Source: Pseudomonas sp. UBA4194 (GTDB lineage Bacteria > Pseudomonadota > Gammaproteobacteria > Pseudomonadales > Pseudomonadaceae). From it: a stretch of 43,398 nt of DNA. The stretch spans positions 1 to 43,398 of the forward strand of contig NZ_DFUE01000084.1 in the NCBI RefSeq assembly GCF_002379585.1, written 5' to 3'. Position numbers and translations under genes: made by a program. Positions 1 through 11,690 of the stretch are shown piece after piece. Each line of letters opens with the position of its first letter. Position 1 is the stretch's first letter. The notes beneath the pieces are model-generated. The model searched no databases and had not been told where the DNA came from. It worked only from the letters and a program-made list of their open reading frames with translations.

Positions 1-17
1 GCCGCGAAGAGGCCCCC
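1..17. repeat. Edge fragment of a REP-like element
   Basis: The first bases, GCCGCGAAGAGGCCCCC, closely match the end of the inverted REP copy at 17855-17869 (GCCGCGAAGGGGCCGG). The window probably begins inside a REP element that lies upstream of the marR operon. Only one arm is present, so the assignment rests on a short match. Confidence 0.4.
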
Positions 18-126
18 ACAATCAACGCAAGGTCCGAACCCGGCGCTAACAGAGCGGACACCCTCCCAGATTGGACCCCGCTCCACAGAGAGTAATCCAG
101 CCTTAGATAGGAGGCTAACGATTGCC

Positions 127-154
127 TTGACATTGTCTGCCTAAGCAGTAACAT
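127..154 (+). promoter_or_regulatory. Candidate sigma-70 promoter of the marR-efflux operon
   Basis: A perfect -35 hexamer TTGACA lies at 127-132. A weaker -10, TAACAT, lies at 149-154 after a 16-base spacer. Transcription would start about 25-30 bases before the marR ATG at 190. The palindrome at 137-148 sits in the spacer, where a bound repressor would block RNA polymerase. The promoter is inferred from the hexamers only. Confidence 0.5.
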
Positions 155-178
155 TATGTTTCCTATCTGCCCAGGCAG
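137..178. promoter_or_regulatory. Pair of palindromic operator candidates for the MarR regulator
   Basis: Two near-identical 12-base palindromes occur: CTGCCTAAGCAG at 137-148 and CTGCCCAGGCAG at 167-178. Their centres are 30 bp apart, close to three helical turns, so both face the same side of the DNA. The first lies inside the promoter spacer and the second ends 11 bases before the marR start codon. MarR dimers bind such inverted repeats and commonly repress their own operon, so these are good candidates for autorepression sites. Confidence 0.5.
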
Positions 179-189
179 GCTTTGCGCCG

Positions 190-663
190 ATGAATCACTA
201 CACCCCCGACACCTTCTACACCTGCAACCTGGGCCTGCTGCTGGGCCGCGGATCGGCCCTCAAGGATCGCATCCTCGACGCGCATCTGGTGCCCTATGGT
301 GTGACTGCCGCGCAGTTCAAGGTGCTGATCATCAACGCGCGCTTCGGTGTCGACACCCCTGCCGAGATGTCCCGTTACCTGGCCCTGGACAGCGGCTCGA
401 TGACCCGCATGCTCGATCGTCTGGAGCAGAAGCAGTTGATCGTGCGTCGGCGCAGTGAAGCCGACCGTCGTCAGGTGCAGTTGGTCCTGACTGAAGAGGG
501 CGAGACGCTGGCCGCACGCCTGCCGGTGATTGGCGCCAATGCCATGAATGAACTGGTGGGCATGCTGGAACCGCAGGAAATCACCGAACTGGAACGTATC
601 CTCACGAAAATCCTGATGGCCTCGGGCGACTCGCTCATGGCCCTGGGGGCAGGTGCCAAATGA
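190..663 (+). CDS. MarR-family transcriptional regulator of the efflux operon
   Basis: A 157-residue winged-helix regulator of usual MarR length. Residues about 50-110 contain the helix-turn-helix and wing (AEMSRYLALDSGSMTRMLDRLEQ, then the RRRSEADRRQVQ wing region with basic residues typical of MarR/SlyA proteins). The flanking helices form the dimer interface and ligand pocket. It is the first gene of an operon whose next gene overlaps it by four bases (ATGA at 660-663). By analogy with EmrR/MprA-type regulators it probably represses the pump and is released by a phenolic or other amphipathic substrate; the ligand cannot be read from sequence. The start at 190 gives full family length; the Shine-Dalgarno is only a weak AGGC. 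Two palindromes in the leader are likely operators. Confidence 0.88.
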   Translation: MNHYTPDTFYTCNLGLLLGRGSALKDRILDAHLVPYGVTAAQFKVLIINARFGVDTPAEMSRYLALDSGSMTRMLDRLEQKQLIVRRRSEADRRQVQLVLTEEGETLAARLPVIGANAMNELVGMLEPQEITELERILTKILMASGDSLMALGAGAK

Positions 664-2129
664 ACCGCACAACCCTGCGCAGTGCCTTGAGCCTGGCCTT
701 CGTGGCCGTGGCCCTGGCCGGCTGCGCCAATAGCAAGGGGCTCGATCCCCAGGGCGTGGCCGTCGATGCCAGCACTTTGCAGGCCGGTCAGAGCTTGTCC
801 GGCGTGACCCTGTCGCCCGCGGCCTGGCCGCGGAGCGACTGGTGGGCCAGCCTCGGCGATCCGCAACTCGATGCGCTGATCAAGGAGGCGCTGCGCGACA
901 GCCCGGACATGCAGGTGGCTCAGGCCCGTGCCCATCAGGCCACCGCCGCCGCCTACGCCGCCGACGCCGCGCGCATGCCCACCGTGGACGCCGAAGGCGC
1001 GGCGACCCGCTCGCGGATGTCTCGGGAACAAGACCCCCTGGGACAGGGCGGTCGTTACGGCACCCTGCGCAGCCTGGACGTCGCCTTCAACTACACCTTC
1101 GACCTGTGGGGCGGCCAGCGCGCTGCCTGGGAAGCCGCCCTCGGCCAGGCCCGCGCCGCCGAAGTGGACAGCCAGGCGGCGGCCCTGACCCTGGCCGCCG
1201 ATGTCGCCCGTGCCTACAGCCAATTGGGCCAGGCCTATATCGTCAATGATCTGGCTCAGGAAGACCTCAAGCGTACCGGGCAGATGCTCGACCTGGGCAA
1301 GCGCCGCTTGAGCGCCGGCATCGACAGCGACTACCAGTACCAGCAGACCGAAAGCCTGGCGGCCGACTCGAACGAGCAGGCGCTCAACGCGGCCAAGCAA
1401 CTGCGCAGTGCCAGCATTGCCCTGGCCGTGCTGCTGGGCAAAGGCCCCGACCGCAGCGCCGAGATAGCCCGCCCGCGCGTGTTGCAACCCAGTGCCGTGG
1501 CGCTGCCTTCGCAGCTGCCTGCCGAGCTGCTGGGCCGGCGCCCGGACCTGGTGGCAGCGCGCTGGCGCGTGGAAGCGGCAAGCAAGGACATCGAGGCGAG
1601 CAAGACCCGCTTCTACCCCAACCTCAACCTCAGTGCCGCCGCCGGGGTGCAATCGGTGTTGGGCGATGCGATGTTCGGCTCGCCCAGCCGGTTCTTCAAC
1701 ATAGGCCCCGCGATCAGCCTGCCGTTGTTCGACGGCGGGCGTCGGCGCGCCGACCTGGACGCGCGCGATGCCGACTACGACCTCGCCGTGGCGCAGTACA
1801 ACAAGAGCCTGGTGCGGGCCCTGGGCGATGTCAGCGACGTGATCAACCAGCTCGGCGCCATCGGCGGGCAGATCCAGGCCAAGCAGCGCTCGGCCGATGT
1901 CGCCCGCCAGTCGTTCGACACCGTGACCCAGCGTTATGGCTCAGGCATTGGCAACTACGTCGACGTGCTGACCATCGAACAACAACTGCTGCAGGCACAG
2001 CAGCAACTGGCGAGCCTGAACGCCGAGCAGATCGACCTCTCGATCCAGCTCATGCAGGCCTTGGGCGGTGGCTTCGCTGCCGCCGATGTTGCCCATGCCG
2101 CGTCCGCTCATGCTCCGCTGACCGAATAA
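660..2129 (+). CDS. Outer-membrane efflux lipoprotein, NodT/OprM family
   Basis: A 489-residue outer-membrane factor that forms the trimeric exit duct of a tripartite pump. Residues 1-22 are a lipoprotein signal peptide with lipobox LAGC, so Cys22 should be acylated. Two outer-membrane-efflux repeats follow, with the usual family features: SDWWASLGDPQLDALI near the N-terminus, the LLGRRPDLVAARW motif at the start of the second repeat, and PLFDGGRRRADLD in the periplasmic hairpin. It overlaps marR by four bases and is followed after 16 bases by the adaptor gene, so duct, adaptor and pump are made from one transcript. Its neighbours pair it with an MFS pump rather than an RND pump. Confidence 0.92.
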   Translation: MNRTTLRSALSLAFVAVALAGCANSKGLDPQGVAVDASTLQAGQSLSGVTLSPAAWPRSDWWASLGDPQLDALIKEALRDSPDMQVAQARAHQATAAAYAADAARMPTVDAEGAATRSRMSREQDPLGQGGRYGTLRSLDVAFNYTFDLWGGQRAAWEAALGQARAAEVDSQAAALTLAADVARAYSQLGQAYIVNDLAQEDLKRTGQMLDLGKRRLSAGIDSDYQYQQTESLAADSNEQALNAAKQLRSASIALAVLLGKGPDRSAEIARPRVLQPSAVALPSQLPAELLGRRPDLVAARWRVEAASKDIEASKTRFYPNLNLSAAAGVQSVLGDAMFGSPSRFFNIGPAISLPLFDGGRRRADLDARDADYDLAVAQYNKSLVRALGDVSDVINQLGAIGGQIQAKQRSADVARQSFDTVTQRYGSGIGNYVDVLTIEQQLLQAQQQLASLNAEQIDLSIQLMQALGGGFAAADVAHAASAHAPLTE

Positions 2130-2145
2130 TTTCAGGTGAACTGCC

Positions 2146-3372
2146 ATGGCCACTGCCACTCGCTCCAATCCTTCCGAAAACCCCTCGGCCGATGATCAGG
2201 CCGACGACAAGGCGCCTGCCAACAAGCGCAAGCGCAAACTCTGGTTATTGATCCTGCTGGCGCTGGTCGTGCTCGGCGGGCTGGGCGTCTGGGCCTGGTA
2301 CGAGCTGTATGGCCGCTGGAACGAGAGCACCGATGATGCCTACGTCAACGGCAACGTGGTGGAGATCACCCCGTTGACCATGGGCACGGTGATCAGCATC
2401 GGCGCCGATGATGGCGATCTGGTGCACGAAGGCCAGCCGCTGGTGCAATTCGACCCGAATGACTCGCAGATCGACCTGCAGAACGCCCAGGCCAATCTGG
2501 CCAAGGCCGTGCGTCAGGTGCGCGGCTTGTACAGCAACGTCGATGGCATGAAAGCCCAGGTCAATGCACGCAAGGCCGAAGTGCAGCGCGCCCAGGAAAA
2601 CTTCAATCGCCGCAAGACCCTGGCCGCTGGCGGCGCGATCTCCCAGGAGGAGCTGTCCCACGCCCGCGATGACCTGACCACCGCCCAGAGCGCCCTGAAC
2701 AACGCCCAGCAACAGCTGGTCACCACCAGCGCGCTGGTCGATGACACCCAGGTCTCCAATCACCCCGATGTACGTGCTGCTGCGGCGCAGCTGCGCCAGG
2801 CCTACCTGGCCCACGCGCGCACCACCTTGATTGCACCGGTGACCGGCTATGTGGCCAAACGCACCGTGCAACTGGGTCAGCGCATCCAGCCCGGCACGGC
2901 GACCATGGCGGTGATCCCGTTGAATCAGCTGTGGATCGACGCCAACTTCAAGGAAACCCAGTTGCGCCACATGCGCATTGGTCAGCCCGTGGAAATCACC
3001 GCCGACCTGTACGGCAGCGACGTGAAGTACAGCGGCACCATCGACAGCCTGGGCGCCGGCACAGGCAGCGCCTTTGCGTTGTTGCCGGCGCAGAACGCGA
3101 CGGGCAACTGGATCAAGATCGTGCAGCGGGTACCGGTGCGGGTGCACATCAACCCTGAAGACCTGAACCACAACCCGCTGCGCATCGGCCTGTCCACCGT
3201 GGTCGACGTCAACCTGCATGACCAGAGCGGTCCGGTGCTGGCGCAGCAACCGCCCCAGAAAGCGTCCTTCACCACCAATGTCTACGACAAGCAGCTGGGT
3301 GAAGCCGATGCGATGATCGCGCAACTGATCCACGACAACAGCGCTGCCGCCGGCAAGACCGTCGCGCGTTGA
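2146..3372 (+). CDS. Membrane fusion protein, HlyD/EmrA family
   Basis: A 408-residue periplasmic adaptor linking the inner-membrane pump to the outer-membrane duct. The N-terminal 30 residues are cytoplasmic and end in KRKRK, followed by a single transmembrane helix at about 32-52. After this come the N-terminal barrel strand (STDDAYVNGNVVEITP), a lipoyl-like domain, a long coiled coil with Gln/Ala-rich heptads at about 105-205, the second lipoyl half (TTLIAPVTGYVAKRTV), and the beta-barrel domain (NQLWIDANFKETQL). This order is the classic EmrA architecture. It sits between the duct and pump genes of the same operon. Confidence 0.93.
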   Translation: MATATRSNPSENPSADDQADDKAPANKRKRKLWLLILLALVVLGGLGVWAWYELYGRWNESTDDAYVNGNVVEITPLTMGTVISIGADDGDLVHEGQPLVQFDPNDSQIDLQNAQANLAKAVRQVRGLYSNVDGMKAQVNARKAEVQRAQENFNRRKTLAAGGAISQEELSHARDDLTTAQSALNNAQQQLVTTSALVDDTQVSNHPDVRAAAAQLRQAYLAHARTTLIAPVTGYVAKRTVQLGQRIQPGTATMAVIPLNQLWIDANFKETQLRHMRIGQPVEITADLYGSDVKYSGTIDSLGAGTGSAFALLPAQNATGNWIKIVQRVPVRVHINPEDLNHNPLRIGLSTVVDVNLHDQSGPVLAQQPPQKASFTTNVYDKQLGEADAMIAQLIHDNSAAAGKTVAR

Positions 3373-3384
3373 TCCGCTGCGGCC

Positions 3385-3420
3385 GGGCCCTGCGCGGGCC
3401 CGCCGTCGGCATTGCTTTTT
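3385..3420 (+). terminator. GC hairpin between the adaptor and pump genes
   Basis: GGGCCC at 3385-3390 and 3396-3401 pair around a five-base loop. A run of five T ends at 3420, but 14 bases separate the stem from it. It is therefore more likely a processing or partial-termination element that tunes pump expression relative to the upstream genes than a full terminator. Confidence 0.3.
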
Positions 3421-3432
3421 GAAGGGTTCGTC

Positions 3433-4965
3433 ATGGATTCCAAAGCTTCATTCACGCCACCCAGCCTGCTGCTGTGCACCATCGGCTTGTCGCTGGCGAC
3501 CTTCATGCAGGTGCTCGACACCACGATTGCCAATGTCGCCTTGCCGACCATTTCCGGCAACCTGGGGGTGAGCTCCGAGCAAGGTACCTGGGTGATCACG
3601 TCGTTTGCCGTGAGCAACGCCATTGCCTTGCCCCTGACCGGCTGGCTGAGCCGCCGGTTCGGCGAGGTGAAGCTGTTTCTGTGGGCCACGATGCTGTTCG
3701 TGCTGGCCTCGTTCCTGTGCGGCATATCCACCTCGATGCCTGAGCTGGTGGGCTTTCGGGTGGTCCAGGGGCTGGTGGCCGGGCCGCTTTACCCGATGAC
3801 GCAAACCTTGCTGATTGCCGTGTATCCGCCCGCCAAACGGGGCATGGCGCTGGCGCTGCTGGCCATGGTCACGGTGGTCGCGCCGATTGCCGGGCCGATC
3901 CTGGGCGGCTGGATCACCGACAGCTACAGCTGGCCGTGGATCTTCTTCATCAATATTCCGATCGGCCTGTTCGCCTGTGCGGTCGTGCGTCAGCAATTGG
4001 CCAAGCGGCCGGTGCACCTGAGCCGGCAGCCCATGGACTATATCGGCCTGATCACCCTGATCATCGGCGTAGGGGCCTTGCAGGTGGTGCTCGACAAGGG
4101 CAATGACCTGGACTGGTTCGAGTCCAATTTCATCATCATCGGCTCGGTGATTTCCGCAGTGGCCCTGGCAGCCTTCGTGATCTGGGAACTGACCGATGAC
4201 CACCCCGTGGTCAATCTGCGGCTGTTCGCCTTTCGCAACTTTCGCATCGGCACGATGGTGCTGGTGGGAGGGTATGCGGGGTTCTTCGGCATCAACCTGA
4301 TTCTGCCCCAGTGGTTGCAGACACAGATGGGCTACACCGCCACCTGGGCCGGTCTGGCGGTGGCGCCGATCGGTATCCTGCCGGTACTCATGTCACCTTT
4401 CGTCGGCAAGTATGCGCACAAGTTCGACCTGCGCCTGCTCGCCGGGCTGGCATTCCTGGCCATTGGCACCAGCTGCTTCATGCGCGCAGGCTTTACCAAT
4501 CAGGTGGACTTCGAGCATGTGGCCCTGGTGCAGTTGTTCATGGGGGCAGGGGTGGCGCTGTTCTTCATGCCGACCTTGAGCATCCTGCTGTCCGATCTGC
4601 CGCCCCAGCAGATTGCCGACGGCTCCGGGCTGGCGACTTTTCTACGGACCCTGGGCGGCAGCTTCGCAGCCTCGCTGACCACCTGGATCTGGATTCGCCG
4701 GGCCGACCAGCACCATGCGTACCTGACCGAAAGTATAAGCACCTACGACCCGATCACGCGCCAGACGCTGGAGCAGATGGGCGGCGCCAGCCCCCAGGCC
4801 TATGCGCAGATGGAGCAGATCGTGAACAGCCAGGCGTACATGATGAGTACCGTGGATTACTTCACGCTGATGGGCTGGATCTTTGCCGGATTGATTCTGC
4901 TGGTGTGGCTGGCCAAACCGCCCTTTGCGGCGAAAGCTGGGCCGGCGGCCGGTGGGGGGCATTGA
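3433..4965 (+). CDS. DHA2-family MFS drug/H+ antiporter, EmrB type
   Basis: A 510-residue inner-membrane pump with 14 predicted transmembrane segments, the DHA2 topology. Family motifs are visible: motif C-like GPILGGWITDSYSWPWIFFINIPIG, the early LDTTIANVALPTISGNLG helix, and TSFAVSNAIALPLTGWLSRRFG with the motif A loop. It should exchange protons for hydrophobic or amphiphilic drugs and pass them through the adaptor into the outer-membrane duct. The ATG at 3433 is chosen over one 21 bases upstream because GAAGGG lies 7 bases in front of it and the protein then starts as family members do. It closes the marR operon. Confidence 0.92.
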   Translation: MDSKASFTPPSLLLCTIGLSLATFMQVLDTTIANVALPTISGNLGVSSEQGTWVITSFAVSNAIALPLTGWLSRRFGEVKLFLWATMLFVLASFLCGISTSMPELVGFRVVQGLVAGPLYPMTQTLLIAVYPPAKRGMALALLAMVTVVAPIAGPILGGWITDSYSWPWIFFINIPIGLFACAVVRQQLAKRPVHLSRQPMDYIGLITLIIGVGALQVVLDKGNDLDWFESNFIIIGSVISAVALAAFVIWELTDDHPVVNLRLFAFRNFRIGTMVLVGGYAGFFGINLILPQWLQTQMGYTATWAGLAVAPIGILPVLMSPFVGKYAHKFDLRLLAGLAFLAIGTSCFMRAGFTNQVDFEHVALVQLFMGAGVALFFMPTLSILLSDLPPQQIADGSGLATFLRTLGGSFAASLTTWIWIRRADQHHAYLTESISTYDPITRQTLEQMGGASPQAYAQMEQIVNSQAYMMSTVDYFTLMGWIFAGLILLVWLAKPPFAAKAGPAAGGGH

Positions 4966-4968
4966 GTG

Positions 4969-4995
4969 TTGGGGTGAGGTGAGCACTCACCCCCA
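4969..4995. terminator. Hairpin between convergent efflux operon and lpxH
   Basis: TTGGGGTGAG and CTCACCCCCAA form a stem with one bulged C in the 33-base gap between the convergent pump gene and lpxH. It may act as a bidirectional terminator, although neither side has a clear T run. Confidence 0.4.
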
Positions 4996-4998
4996 ATC

Positions 4999-5745
4999 TC
5001 AAGCAGGCCCCGTCAACCCCAACGGCACGAAATCGAACGCCGCCAGATTGAACCCCTGCTCATCCACCTGCAACGCCCAGCCCTGTCTGTCCCAATCCCC
5101 CAGCACGATACGCCGCGCCGCCAGATCGCCGACCTGCAGCTTGTGAATCGCCGGACGATGGGTATGACCATGGATCAGGGTGCTTACGCCATGCTGCAAC
5201 ATCACCCGCGGCACTTCGTCCGGAGTCACGTCGACAATGTCGTTGGCCTTCATGCGGGTCTGCGCGCGACTCTCGCTGCGCAGCTTGCGCGCCAGCTTGT
5301 GCCGTGTGCTCAGGGGCAGGTGACGCAGAATGAACAAGGTCAACGGGTTGCGCAGCACGCGGCGCAGGCGCATGTAGCCTTCGTCGCGGGTGCACAGGCT
5401 GTCGCCGTGCATCAGCAGCACCGGCTCGTCGTTCAGGCGCACCACGGTAGGGTCCTTGAGCAGCGTGCAGCCGGCCTGCCGGCAGAACGCCCGGCCCAGC
5501 AGGAAGTCGCGGTTGCCGTGCATCAGGAAGATCTTCGTGCCGCTGTCGCTGAGGGCGCGCAGGGCCTCGCAGATCGATGACTGGTAGGGGCTCATGGCAT
5601 CGTCGCCAATCCAGGCTTCGAAGAAGTCCCCCAGAATATAAAGCGCCTCGGCGGCGCGCGCACGCCCGCCGAGAAACGCCAGAAACGCCCGGGTAATGTC
5701 CGGGCGTTCTTCCTGCAGATGCAGATCGGAGATCAGCAGTATCAC
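4999..5745 (-). CDS. lpxH: UDP-2,3-diacylglucosamine diphosphatase
   Basis: A 248-residue calcineurin-like metallophosphoesterase that hydrolyses UDP-2,3-diacylglucosamine to lipid X and UMP, the fourth step of lipid A synthesis, at the inner face of the inner membrane. The Mn-binding motifs are all present: DLHL (Asp7, His9), GDFFE (Asp40), GNRD (77-80), His113 in MHGD, and HGHTHRP (192-198). Length matches the family. It begins with GTG in a GTGA overlap with the ppiB stop, so the two are translationally coupled. The ppiB-lpxH pairing is conserved in pseudomonads. Confidence 0.95.
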   Translation of the reverse strand: MILLISDLHLQEERPDITRAFLAFLGGRARAAEALYILGDFFEAWIGDDAMSPYQSSICEALRALSDSGTKIFLMHGNRDFLLGRAFCRQAGCTLLKDPTVVRLNDEPVLLMHGDSLCTRDEGYMRLRRVLRNPLTLFILRHLPLSTRHKLARKLRSESRAQTRMKANDIVDVTPDEVPRVMLQHGVSTLIHGHTHRPAIHKLQVGDLAARRIVLGDWDRQGWALQVDEQGFNLAAFDFVPLGLTGPA

Positions 5746-6245
5746 TCAATGATCTCGGCTTTCTCGATGATCACGTCTTCGGCGGGTACGTCCTGGTGGC
5801 CCGCCTTGGAGGTGGTGGCCACGCCCTTGATCTTGTCGACCACGTCCTGGCCTTCGATCACTTCACCGAACACCGCATAGCCCCAGCCCTGTACGGTCTT
5901 GGCGCTGTGGTTGAGGAACTGGTTGTCGGCGACGTTGATGAAGAACTGCGCGGAGGCCGAATGCGGCTCCATGGTGCGCGCCATGGCTACGGTGTACTTC
6001 TTGTTCGGCAAGCCGTTGTCGGCTTCGTTCTGAATGCTCGGGCGCTTGTCCTTCTTTTCCTTCATGCCAGGCTCGAAGCCGCCGCCCTGGATCATGAAAT
6101 TGCCGATGACCCGGTGGAACACGGTGTTTTCGTAATGGCCGGCTTTCACGTACTCGATGAAGTTGGCCACGGTCAGCGGGGCTTTCTCGGCGTTCAGTTG
6201 CAGAACGATGTCGCCATGATTGGTAGACAGTTTGACTTTGGACAT
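5742..6245 (-). CDS. ppiB: Cytoplasmic peptidyl-prolyl cis-trans isomerase B (cyclophilin)
   Basis: A 167-residue single-domain cyclophilin without a signal peptide, so cytoplasmic like E. coli PpiB. The catalytic core is visible: FHRVIGNFMIQGGGFEPGM contains the active-site Arg and the Gln of the substrate groove, MARTMEPHSASAQFFINV carries the second half, and WGYAVFGEVIEGQDVVDKI closes the fold. It accelerates proline isomerisation during folding. It leads a two-gene unit with lpxH and is divergent from glnS across a 217-base gap. Confidence 0.95.
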   Translation of the reverse strand: MSKVKLSTNHGDIVLQLNAEKAPLTVANFIEYVKAGHYENTVFHRVIGNFMIQGGGFEPGMKEKKDKRPSIQNEADNGLPNKKYTVAMARTMEPHSASAQFFINVADNQFLNHSAKTVQGWGYAVFGEVIEGQDVVDKIKGVATTSKAGHQDVPAEDVIIEKAEIIE

Positions 6246-6462
6246 GAGTGATTCGCTCTTCTAGTGAGAATTCGGTAATGCTGACGCCCAGTTTACAGGC
6301 GAAGATACGCATTCAAAGGCTGTTTTTTTCACGCCGGACAGGATTTACCCGGTAGTTTGTCGGGGCTGGCCTGTCAGCGACTTGACAGCTTCGGCTATGA
6401 TAAGCGCTTTGATTTGGTCGGCCTACCCTGGCTGCCGCCGCAACGTTCGTTCAAGGATTCCA

Positions 6463-8160
<1,698 letters not shown>

Positions 8161-8189
8161 GCCTTCAGCAGGCAAGTTAAGGAACCGTC

Positions 8190-9572
8190 GTGCTCAACAT
8201 CTACAACACGCTGAGTAAAAGCAAAGAAGTCTTCAAGCCGCTGGATGGCAACAAGGTGCGCATGTACGTGTGCGGCATGACCGTGTACGACTTCTGCCAC
8301 CTGGGCCACGGCCGCAGCATGGTGGCCTTCGACCTGGTCACGCGCTGGCTGCGCTACAGCGGCTACGAGCTGACCTACGTGCGCAACATCACCGACATCG
8401 ACGACAAGATCATCAATCGCGCACGGGACAATGGCGAAAGCTTCGACGCCCTGACCGCGCGCATGATCGATGCGATGCACGAGGACGAAGCGCGGCTGAA
8501 CATCCTCAAGCCGGACCAGGAGCCGCGGGCCACGGATCACATTCCGGGCATGCTGGCGATGATCCAGACCTTGATCGACAAGGGCTACGCCTACGCCCCC
8601 GGCAATGGCGATGTGTATTACCGGGTCGGCAAGTTCGCAGGCTACGGCAAGTTGTCGCGCAAGAAGATCGAAGACCTGCGCATCGGCGCGCGGATCGAAG
8701 TCGAGGAAGCCAAGCAGGACCCGCTGGATTTCGTCCTGTGGAAGGGCGTCAAGCCGGGCGAGCCCAGTTGGGAATCGCCTTGGGGCGCAGGTCGCCCGGG
8801 CTGGCACATCGAATGCTCGGTGATGTCCACCTGCTGCCTGGGTGACACCTTCGATATCCATGGCGGCGGCAACGATCTGGAGTTCCCGCACCACGAGAAC
8901 GAGATCGCCCAAAGCGAGGCCGCCACCGGCAAGCCGTACGCCAATGCCTGGCTGCACTGCGGGATGATCCGCATCAACGGCGAGAAGATGTCCAAGTCGT
9001 TGAACAACTTCTTCACCATTCGCGACGTGTTGGAAAAGTATCAGCCCGAAGTGGTGCGTTACCTGTTGGTATCGAGCCACTACCGCAGCTCGATCAACTA
9101 TTCCGAAGACAGCCTCAAGGAAGCCAAGGGCGCGCTGGAACGTTTCTACCATGCGCTCAAGGGCCTGCCGAAAGTGGCGCCCGCCGGCGGCGAAGCGTTC
9201 GTGGAGCGGTTTACCACGGCAATGAACGATGACTTCGGCACTCCCGAAGCCTGCGCCGTGCTGTTCGATCTGGTACGCGAGATCAACCGTCTGCGCGATA
9301 GCGATGTGGATGCCGCTGCTGGGTTGGCGGGTCGCCTGCGTGAATTGGGCGATCTGTTGGGGGTCTTGCAACTCGACTCCGACGAGTTCCTGCGCGCCGG
9401 TGCCGAAGGCCGTGTGGACGCGGCCGAGGTCGACGCCTTGATCGCCGCACGCCTGGCGGCCAGGGCAGGGAAGGATTGGGCAGAGTCCGATCGCATTCGT
9501 GACCAGCTGACGGCCATGGGTGTGGTGCTGGAAGACGGTAAAGGTGGGACCAGTTGGCGGTTGGCTGACTGA
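8190..9572 (+). CDS. cysS: Cysteinyl-tRNA synthetase
   Basis: A 460-residue class Ia synthetase. The signature motif HLGH is at residues 37-40 within MTVYDFCHLGHGRS, and KMSKS is near residue 267 (NGEKMSKSLNN). The catalytic zinc ligands are the conserved Cys28, the Cys in HIECSVMS, and the His/Glu of HHENEIAQSEA. The C-terminal helical region holds the DALR-type anticodon domain. It starts at GTG with AAGGA at 8179-8183. It follows glnS closely and is convergent with the acoR-type regulator. Confidence 0.96.
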   Translation: MLNIYNTLSKSKEVFKPLDGNKVRMYVCGMTVYDFCHLGHGRSMVAFDLVTRWLRYSGYELTYVRNITDIDDKIINRARDNGESFDALTARMIDAMHEDEARLNILKPDQEPRATDHIPGMLAMIQTLIDKGYAYAPGNGDVYYRVGKFAGYGKLSRKKIEDLRIGARIEVEEAKQDPLDFVLWKGVKPGEPSWESPWGAGRPGWHIECSVMSTCCLGDTFDIHGGGNDLEFPHHENEIAQSEAATGKPYANAWLHCGMIRINGEKMSKSLNNFFTIRDVLEKYQPEVVRYLLVSSHYRSSINYSEDSLKEAKGALERFYHALKGLPKVAPAGGEAFVERFTTAMNDDFGTPEACAVLFDLVREINRLRDSDVDAAAGLAGRLRELGDLLGVLQLDSDEFLRAGAEGRVDAAEVDALIAARLAARAGKDWAESDRIRDQLTAMGVVLEDGKGGTSWRLAD

Positions 9573-9631
9573 TTGATGCGGCTGGGGATCCGCCGTGGCG
9601 GGTCCCCTCGAGTCCAGCCCCATCCCCGAGG

Positions 9632-9669
9632 GAGAGGGGCCGATCGCGTTATGCTTTCAGCCCCCTCTC
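9632..9669. terminator. Weak inverted repeat between cysS and the regulator
   Basis: GAGAGGGGC at 9632-9640 can pair with GCCCCCTCTC at 9660-9669, with one bulge and a 19-base loop, in the gap between convergent cysS and the regulator gene. The large loop and absent T tract make this a tentative call. Confidence 0.25.
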
Positions 9670-9675
9670 ACAATC

Positions 9676-11460
<1,785 letters not shown>

Positions 11461-11506
11461 GGCAGTATCTCGGCGCGGCGGCCTTGTTGTTTTTGTTCCT
11501 CCAGTG

Positions 11507-11563
11507 TTGTTCACGATTGTTCATTGTCAATGCGCTGAGCGTTCATTTGTGTTCACCGGTGAA
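11507..11563. promoter_or_regulatory. Candidate upstream activating sequence for the AcoR-type regulator
   Basis: Four GTTCA half-sites start at 11509, 11519, 11541 and 11551. They form two direct-repeat pairs, each with 10-bp spacing, offset by 32 bp. The first pair is extended (TTGTTCA at 11507 and 11517). The last is part of a perfect 12-base palindrome, TTCACCGGTGAA, at 11552-11563. The block lies 66-122 bp upstream of the -24 element, the usual distance for a sigma-54 enhancer. Binding by the divergent regulator is inference from phasing and position. Confidence 0.5.
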
Positions 11564-11628
11564 AAGCCAATCGCTGTGCTGTAGACACAATCCATTGCAG
11601 AACAATGACTTGGCGCAGATTGGCAAGC

Positions 11629-11644
11629 TGGCACGGATCTGGCT
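11629..11644 (+). promoter_or_regulatory. Sigma-54 (-24/-12) promoter of the ABC importer operon
   Basis: TGGCACGGATCTGGCT matches the sigma-54 consensus TGGCACG-N4-TTGCW at all but one position. The invariant GG is at 11630-11631 and GC at 11642-11643, separated by exactly 10 bases. The first gene starts at 11691, leaving a leader of about 35 bases. The divergent gene encodes a sigma-54 activator, which supports the call. Confidence 0.8.
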
Positions 11645-11690
11645 CTATGAAAACCAGCAGTCGATTCCAATAATAAAAACAGGCCACGCC

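Noticed and set aside
6382..6401. glnS promoter from TTGACA at 6382-6387 with TATGAT at 6396-6401
   Set aside because: The spacer is 8 bases, too short for a sigma-70 promoter, and no good alternative partner hexamer was found.
11611..11626. Second sigma-54 promoter candidate
   Set aside because: GG at 11612 is followed by GC after only 9 bases; the required spacing is 10.
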